From: Casuarina equisetifolia
Lineage: Eukaryota; Streptophyta; Magnoliopsida; Fagales; Casuarinaceae
NCBI GenBank assembly: GCA_028551475.1
Contig: CM052360.1
Location: 18,526,501-18,590,500 of the forward strand
Length of the DNA: 64,000 nucleotides
Direction: 5' to 3'
The translations under genes were made by a program, and so were the position numbers. The notes under the pieces are model-generated. The model saw only the letters and a program-made list of their open reading frames with translations. It did not search any database and was not told the DNA's origin. Of this stretch, positions 58,748 through 64,000 are shown piece after piece; the stretch's first letter is position 1, and each line of letters opens with the position of its first letter.

Positions 58748-59036
58748 TATATTTTTACATTCTATGTGAGAGACATGGACAAGAAGTTGCTGCACTTTTT
58801 TTGACCTCAAACATATTGCAATTTGTATTCTCTATAAAAATCATTTTATCTTGAAAGTAGATGCAAATTTAATCATTATATTGAAGACGGGTAGATTTGT
58901 TCTCCTAATCATCTAATTTTCTTCAAGATTTCCAATATATATATACATTTCTAATTTTCCTTTTTTATTTTTGTGTGTATTTCGAATCTTTACCATGTAA
59001 AATTCAACCCCCTGGATCCAGCAGAGTTCACCTCGG
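58748..59036 (+). repeat. DUF1279 promoter/leader (partner of 57032-57352)
   Basis: Leads into the gene starting at 59116. Contains a TATA-like run (atatatatata, about 58936-58946) about 170 bp before the ATG, which the orphan copy lacks. Confidence 0.7.
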
Positions 59037-59115
59037 CACGCAAACTAAGAAGGTCAAAACCCCAACAAAAACCCTAGCCAGCCCTTCCCTTCCCTTTCTA
59101 CAGTCTTCATCAACA

Positions 59116-59565
59116 ATGGCAGCATTCAGAGGCGCTAGCGGACGATTCCGGGAGTTTCTAAAGAAGTACGGGAAGGTGGGCCTCGGCGTACACTTTTCGG
59201 TTTCCGCGGCCTCCATCACCGGCCTCTACGTCGCCATCAAGAACAACGTCGACGTCGAGGCCCTGCTCGAAAAGCTTCACATGGGTGGCGTCACCACCAA
59301 GGACAATCCTCCACAGTCTGAGACTACTTCATCCTCTGATGGGTTCGTGACGGACGAGAAGATCAATTCAGTGGTGATGGACAATGAGGAGAAGAAGAAA
59401 CGGAATCGGACGGCCGAGCTCGCGGCAACGAGCGGTGGAGCTCTGGCGCTGGCTGTGCTTTGCAATAAGGCTTTGTTTCCAATTCGGGTTCCGATTACCA
59501 TCGCACTGACGCCGCCGGTGGCGAGGTTCTTGGCTCGGAGAAATATTATCAAGAATAGTGTATGA
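59116..59565 (+). CDS. DUF1279 / FAM210-like membrane protein
   Basis: Single-exon 149-aa protein. Start chosen at 59116 (aacaATGGCAGCATTC) because conservation and a good plant context begin there; the same frame is open back to 58975 but that part looks like leader. Seen: FLKKYGKVGLGVHFSVSAAS and ITGLYVAIKNNVD, the typical DUF1279 block (KYG..G...H...S), which contains the first membrane segment; an acidic/Ser-rich loop (residues about 60-105); a second hydrophobic stretch LAATSGGALALAVLCNKALF; VPITIALTPPVARFLARR at the end. Family members in animals (FAM210A/B) are mitochondrial; the plant location is unproven. No lesion. Confidence 0.85.
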   Translation: MAAFRGASGRFREFLKKYGKVGLGVHFSVSAASITGLYVAIKNNVDVEALLEKLHMGGVTTKDNPPQSETTSSSDGFVTDEKINSVVMDNEEKKKRNRTAELAATSGGALALAVLCNKALFPIRVPITIALTPPVARFLARRNIIKNSV

Positions 59566-62500
59566 TTTTTCTTTTTTTTCTTTTTTAATCTTTATTGGTC
59601 TTTCCTGGGTTCTCAATACTAATAATAGTTCCTGTTTAGTTTTCTGTAGTTATTGGGAACGAACAGAAATTGTCAATCGTCTATACTTTTTCTATTTTGT
59701 GGCATCTATGGTGGGCTGTGATTTCAGTCTCTTTGTTGCAATGCAATTATTTGGGAGAAATTGGAATTGTGTATCCCCTGCAAATGCTTCATCACGTGAA
59801 ACTATATTAAGAGATTACATAAACAATGGAGTCCCGTTTTATTGCTATAGAAAAGATAAAGAAAGTAAAAAATGTAAAGAATTTAAGATTGAGAGTGAAT
59901 TTGGTTGATGCTTTTCTTAACCCTCACATGCTTAGAATAGAAGAGTGGTTGGCTTTTGAAGATGAATGAATTTCCTAGTTTTTTATGTTCAGTTATACTG
60001 TGGTTCTATTGGATAGGATGCTCTATAAAGATGTTCCCGGACATGCTGAAATACGCTTTGTTGTGTCGTTGTGGTGAAATTGTTATGGGGCTTACTGATG
60101 CATAGGTAAAGTAAAACTTATCTCTTACAAAAAAAAGTTAAGATACTTATATGGTTTAGATTGACCCTTTAGAAATCGGAACCAGTTAAATTTAGTGTAC
60201 AAAAGACTAGTGAAGATTAGCTTTAGAAGTTGTGTAGTGAAGGGCATACGATGAATACGTACAATCGTCTACCTAGGAACAAACCCATTTGATGAAATCA
60301 TGCAAATGTTCCATTATATTGGAAGCATTAGAATATGGACCGCATACATGCATGTAGAAGTCAATGATATCATAGGGTTAAGAGTGCAACTGTTTGTGCA
60401 AGACCTTGCGGCAGAGAGGCTAGAATTTTGGTCTGATTTCTATGTTGCTGGTCTTTCAGTAATGTGGAAAAGCTGGATCTTAACTAGTTAGGATTCATAA
60501 GAATACAAATATTAAATGTCCCAGATTTATATCATGATGCCAATGTAATAGTTCATAATTAAAGCTTTGCACTTGTAAATAAATCACTTGACTTTTTCAG
60601 AGTTGTTGGCCTCTTATCAATTCCTTCACGCAGATACTATCCATCTTGGCCGTGCAGTGAATACAGCATGTTCCTGCAGGAAATTTTTAATTGTTTAGCT
60701 CGTTTTGCCTATTGTCTGGTCTCATATAGAATCTGCTTGATACATGAAGTGTTCTCCTTAAAATCGTTCCTCCGGAGTTGCACTTCAGTACCACTTAGCG
60801 CTAATGAATTCTAGGCTATACAGATGATAGTATGCTCTTGCAGTTCACTCATTATATGTTTTATCTTCAAAGAGAGATTTAGCTTGCTTTTCCTCATCAT
60901 ATGAGCCCTCTTATTTCTTCAGTTATTGTGTCTGATGGTGAATAATGTTGTATAAGACTTGGTAGTCACTAGTTTATAGAGAGTAGCTGGTTTCTGCTTG
61001 TTATGTTTGTAGCATTTGCTGCTTTATAGCCTCCCACATTCTACATACCTTTCATACTACTAAGATGTTTACACCCTTGCATTCTATTATCTCTAATATA
61101 ACCTATTCAATTTCTTGTTAAAAGACAAATTGAACTCAGAAATAAGTGTTAAAAGGAGATCTCATAAAACATTGGCCCCAGAAACATGAGTACGAATTAA
61201 TTCCTTTCTACTTAGGTCGTTTGGCTTTCTATTATGTGGAGTGTGCAAGCACATCTGGTCACCACAACTGAAGGCGAATCCAGATTACTCGAAATCTGTA
61301 TCTTGAAATAATTCAGCCTTTACGTCCGTTTGAAACTCAAACAAGTTGATGGGTAGCTTACCTTAGAAATGGAAGCTTTTAAAGGGAATGGGACGGCTCT
61401 CAATTTAAAAACATTGACATCATGGAACCCATAATTGCTCTACATGTTCAGTGAAATCAGAAGCAAAACCAATGCTTGGATGAACCTATAGTTTCCTCCG
61501 TACAAAGCAACCTACGGTACTAAAGCACTAGCCCTTTACTTCAGTACCATTATTACACTAGCAGGCAGCAGCAAAGTGTCTCAAGTCTATAACATAACCC
61601 ACCATATGATTTTTGCCGAAGAAAGTAAGCTAGAAAACCAAAAAAACCCAGATTCTTAGTTGCTACATGCTAAAAATCTCAGTTTTTTTGTTGTAGCTCA
61701 ACCAGAGTTTTGCCCCTTAGTTTATATCAATCCTGCCCACATCAGGAATGAAAAGGTCGAACAAAAAACGCTACCTTCTTTCACGTTGCCCATAAGCAAA
61801 GTTAGAAATTTTTCCGGGCAATCATAATTATTAAAATGGTCAGTATTGAAATATTATCTTGACGGATTATTTCCTTTCCTATCAGTATCAGAAAATGATG
61901 ATATCAGAGGATTCTGGAATGCGGCTTAGCTGAAACTGGCAGTATCCCTCCGGTTTTTTTACCAGTTCATATTTTAGAACTGTTTGTTTCACTGACAGGC
62001 CGTTGCATTGAACAAATGACATGGTGATTAGCCCATGACACAGGGAACAAATAGATGACCTATATTACACACTTCAAACGACTAGTTTGGTCTTCGCCTC
62101 CAATAAACAAGCGAAGAAAGCATCGCTAGAGAAGGTCAAATGGATTGTAAAAGGCTATTTTCTTTCTGTGAAGTTACATTAGACCGAGACAAAAGACTTT
62201 TCCGGATACTAGTTTAATCATATGCAATTCATCTCGTCAACAAGAGCAAAAATGACAACCAAAATTTTTGGAAAATACTAAAAATAAGCGTCGACACAAA
62301 AAGAAGGAAGCCAAATACAAAAGAATCCAATCATTTCCAATATGTTGTATCAAGTAACGAAAAGTTTCATTAATAAAAGAATCGGAGAACCAACGATTTT
62401 GCTCCTAAATCCCTTGCTCCTAAAAATTAGAGAAGGCTTTGAAACAAGATAAAGAAGCGTTTATGATCACAAGTTACATGAATGAAACATTGATAAAGTG

Positions 62501-62584
62501 ATCAATGTCTTTACATTGATGGGTTGCATGAATCGAGACTGACCTTGTTGACTTGAACAATGTATAAGGTTGACCCGTCAAATA
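59566..62584. other. intergenic between DUF1279 gene and UBC23-like gene
   Basis: About 3 kb with no supported gene. The first few hundred bases are the DUF1279 3' UTR, the last part the 3' flank of the convergent UBC23-like gene. Short open frames (59558-59908, 60300-60491) have no recognised content. Confidence 0.5.
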
Positions 62585-64000
62585 CTAAGACTGTTGCAGA
62601 TGCTTAAATTCATGACAATCAGCTCCAGCTTCGTTGAGTGCCAAGAAAAGTTTCGGCACTATCTTTGCCAACATAAGCTTGAAACCAACGGAGGTTGAAT
62701 TCCCATCGCTCTTATCACTCACAGAGGCATCGTCACAGAGAGAGCCTATTAAATAGCCTTTCATATATGCATCACAGGCCTTAAGGATGTAATAACCACG
62801 TTTCCTGAAATGGTCTTTAACGAGCTCCTCAAAGTCCTACACAAGCCATTAAGATGGTAAGAACCTCCAATTAATGAAGAAATAAAACAAAGATTGCTAA
62901 TGGTCAAAGAATCACGAAGCATAAGGCCATATTTTATGAAAATCACCAACCAAACAAAAATAAGAGAAATTTTTACACGTCCCCTAGGACGCTTTTTTTC
63001 TTTTTTTGGTGATGCATGATGCCTCAACACACTAAAGCAAAAATGAAATCCAGTGAACCTATTTCTTTACCCCACAGTTTGGGAAGCATTTAACTGTTCC
63101 ACCAACATAATTTTACTAGCTTTTGTAATTCTGGAATTAAAGATCCCACCGTAGTTGGCTTATGACTTAACATAATTCCTTCATCATGCGCAAAAAGTGA
63201 CCCATCTCTTCTATGTCATTTGAATGTATAGCTGATTGTTTTATAATATCATTGCAGGCTTCACCAGACTCGGCAACTGGGTCTGACATAAGCCAGGGAG
63301 CTTGCCTATCACGCATCCACGAAGGAACCAATGCCACCACTAACACAATGAAGTGCAGGCACAGGAAAACATGAAGTCGTACAAAACAGCTATTTGGTGG
63401 CAAGTTGGAATGATAGGATAGTGAAATAAAGCTACCATCTTGCTTGGCAAGAAACAAAAAGGGAAAAACAATGAAGGGTAGGTAATGCTCTCCTTGAGAT
63501 CAGCTAAGAGAACTATACATACTATTCAAATGAGGTTTGACCCCCACCCCGTGAAATTTAGAATAAATGATAGATATCATATTCGCAACTTAAAGAGAAG
63601 GTATATTCGCAACTTAAATGATAGATGTCATATTCGCAACTTAAAGAGAAGGTATGGATGAAATTTTTGGACAAGATCTTAAGAGGTAAATACTAAACAT
63701 AAAAGACTAATAACAGGAAAAGGGATAATTCAAACCAAGAAAAAGCAAAGTTGAACACTAGAATGTCACACATTACCTTGGGGGGCTTCCTCATGAGATA
63801 CATCATTGTCTTGCAGTTTAGCAAGAAAGTATTCTCATTGTATGACAGAGAATTTTTCTCCCCTTCAGCTGTCCCAATCTGCTTGTCATACCCAGCTTCA
63901 TTAAAATATGGCTTAGAATTTAGCACTAACCCCTGGAGTGAAACTAGTACTTGTAGGATGCTAGAAGACTTTGGATCCCAAACTTCATTTCCTTTGCCCG
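62585..64000 (-). CDS. UBC23: large E2 ubiquitin-conjugating enzyme, UBC23/PFU2-like, 3' end
   Basis: The last two exons of a minus-strand gene that continues past the window. Penultimate exon 64000-63777 encodes GKGNEVWDPKSSSILQVLVS then LNSKPYFNEAGYDKQIGTAE and NCKTMMYLMRKPPK, the C-terminal half of the E2 fold just past the catalytic-Cys region (not in the window). Last exon 62836-62585 encodes DFEELVKDHFRKRGYYILKA, MKGYLIGSL, GFKLMLAKIVPKLFLALNEA and ends HLQQS. This extended tail is typical of the large plant E2s of the PHO2/UBC24 and UBC23/PFU2 group (about 900-1100 aa, E3/E2 hybrid-like, related to animal UBE2O). UBC23 is preferred by its position next to AMS, as in Arabidopsis AT2G16910-AT2G16920. 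The intron 62837-63776 holds no supported gene; the minus frame near 63167-63457 is intronic. Confidence 0.85.

Larger units (their letters stand above)
55548..59115. other. intergenic, includes duplicated promoter of the DUF1279 gene
   Basis: About 3.6 kb without a supported gene. AT-rich. The main structure is a pair of homologous segments, 57032-57352 and 58748-59036 (listed separately). Minus-strand open frames at 56289-56525 and 56815-57033 are short, unrecognised and AT-rich. Confidence 0.5.

Noticed and set aside
58975..59115. 47-codon N-terminal extension of the DUF1279 protein
   Set aside because: In frame but leader-like; the conserved protein starts at 59116 and the upstream part matches the duplicated promoter/leader.
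63167..63457. 96-codon minus-strand open frame inside the UBC23-like gene
   Set aside because: The flanking exons join in phase 0 (PPK then DFEELV) without it, so it is intronic.

Overview
This is nuclear DNA from a flowering plant, almost certainly a core eudicot. Genes have many short GT-AG introns, intergenic DNA is AT-rich, two degenerate Ty1/copia LTR retrotransposons are present, and every recognisable protein is of a plant family (PIP aquaporin, SYF2, PEARLI-4, ABORTED MICROSPORES bHLH, phytocyanin, PFU-type E2). No prokaryotic, organellar or CRISPR feature is visible.

The left third (1-25 kb) is a decayed, transposon-rich zone. It holds a sieve-element-occlusion-like scrap; a minus-strand cinnamyl-alcohol/mannitol dehydrogenase gene with a premature stop 13 codons short of its old stop; a 5.56 kb copia element inserted about 250 bp upstream of that gene (target duplication AGCTC); two head-to-head photorespiration/Calvin-cycle pseudogenes (CbbY-type phosphatase fragment and hydroxypyruvate reductase HPR1); a 5.46 kb TNT1-like copia element; a MAPKKK-like kinase with an in-frame stop in its activation loop; and an unrecognised coiled-coil reading frame.

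The right part (26.8-64 kb) is largely an intact gene block. In order: a 13-exon HGSNAT-like membrane acetyltransferase (+), PIP2 aquaporin (+), SYF2 splicing factor (-), PEARLI-4-like protein (-), AMS bHLH regulator of tapetum/pollen (+), phytocyanin (-), DUF1279/FAM210-like protein (+) and the 3' end of a UBC23/PFU2-like E2 (-). From memory, PIP2;8 - SYF2 - PEARLI-4 - AMS - UBC23 follows Arabidopsis chromosome 2 around AT2G16850-AT2G16920, so this looks like a conserved syntenic block next to a degenerating region. The genes do not form a pathway.

Exon structures were built by hand from GT/AG sites and checked by reading-frame arithmetic: HGSNAT-like 1293 nt, PIP2 858, SYF2 927, PEARLI-4 1200, AMS 1800, all divisible by three. 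The most interesting items are a new 15-residue exon in AMS made by a local tandem duplication, a same-size (124 bp, same phase) Cys-rich first exon shared by neighbouring SYF2 and PEARLI-4 genes, partial duplications that copy only a promoter and first exon (HGSNAT-like) or only a promoter and leader (DUF1279 gene), and the twin HPR1/CbbY pseudogenes.
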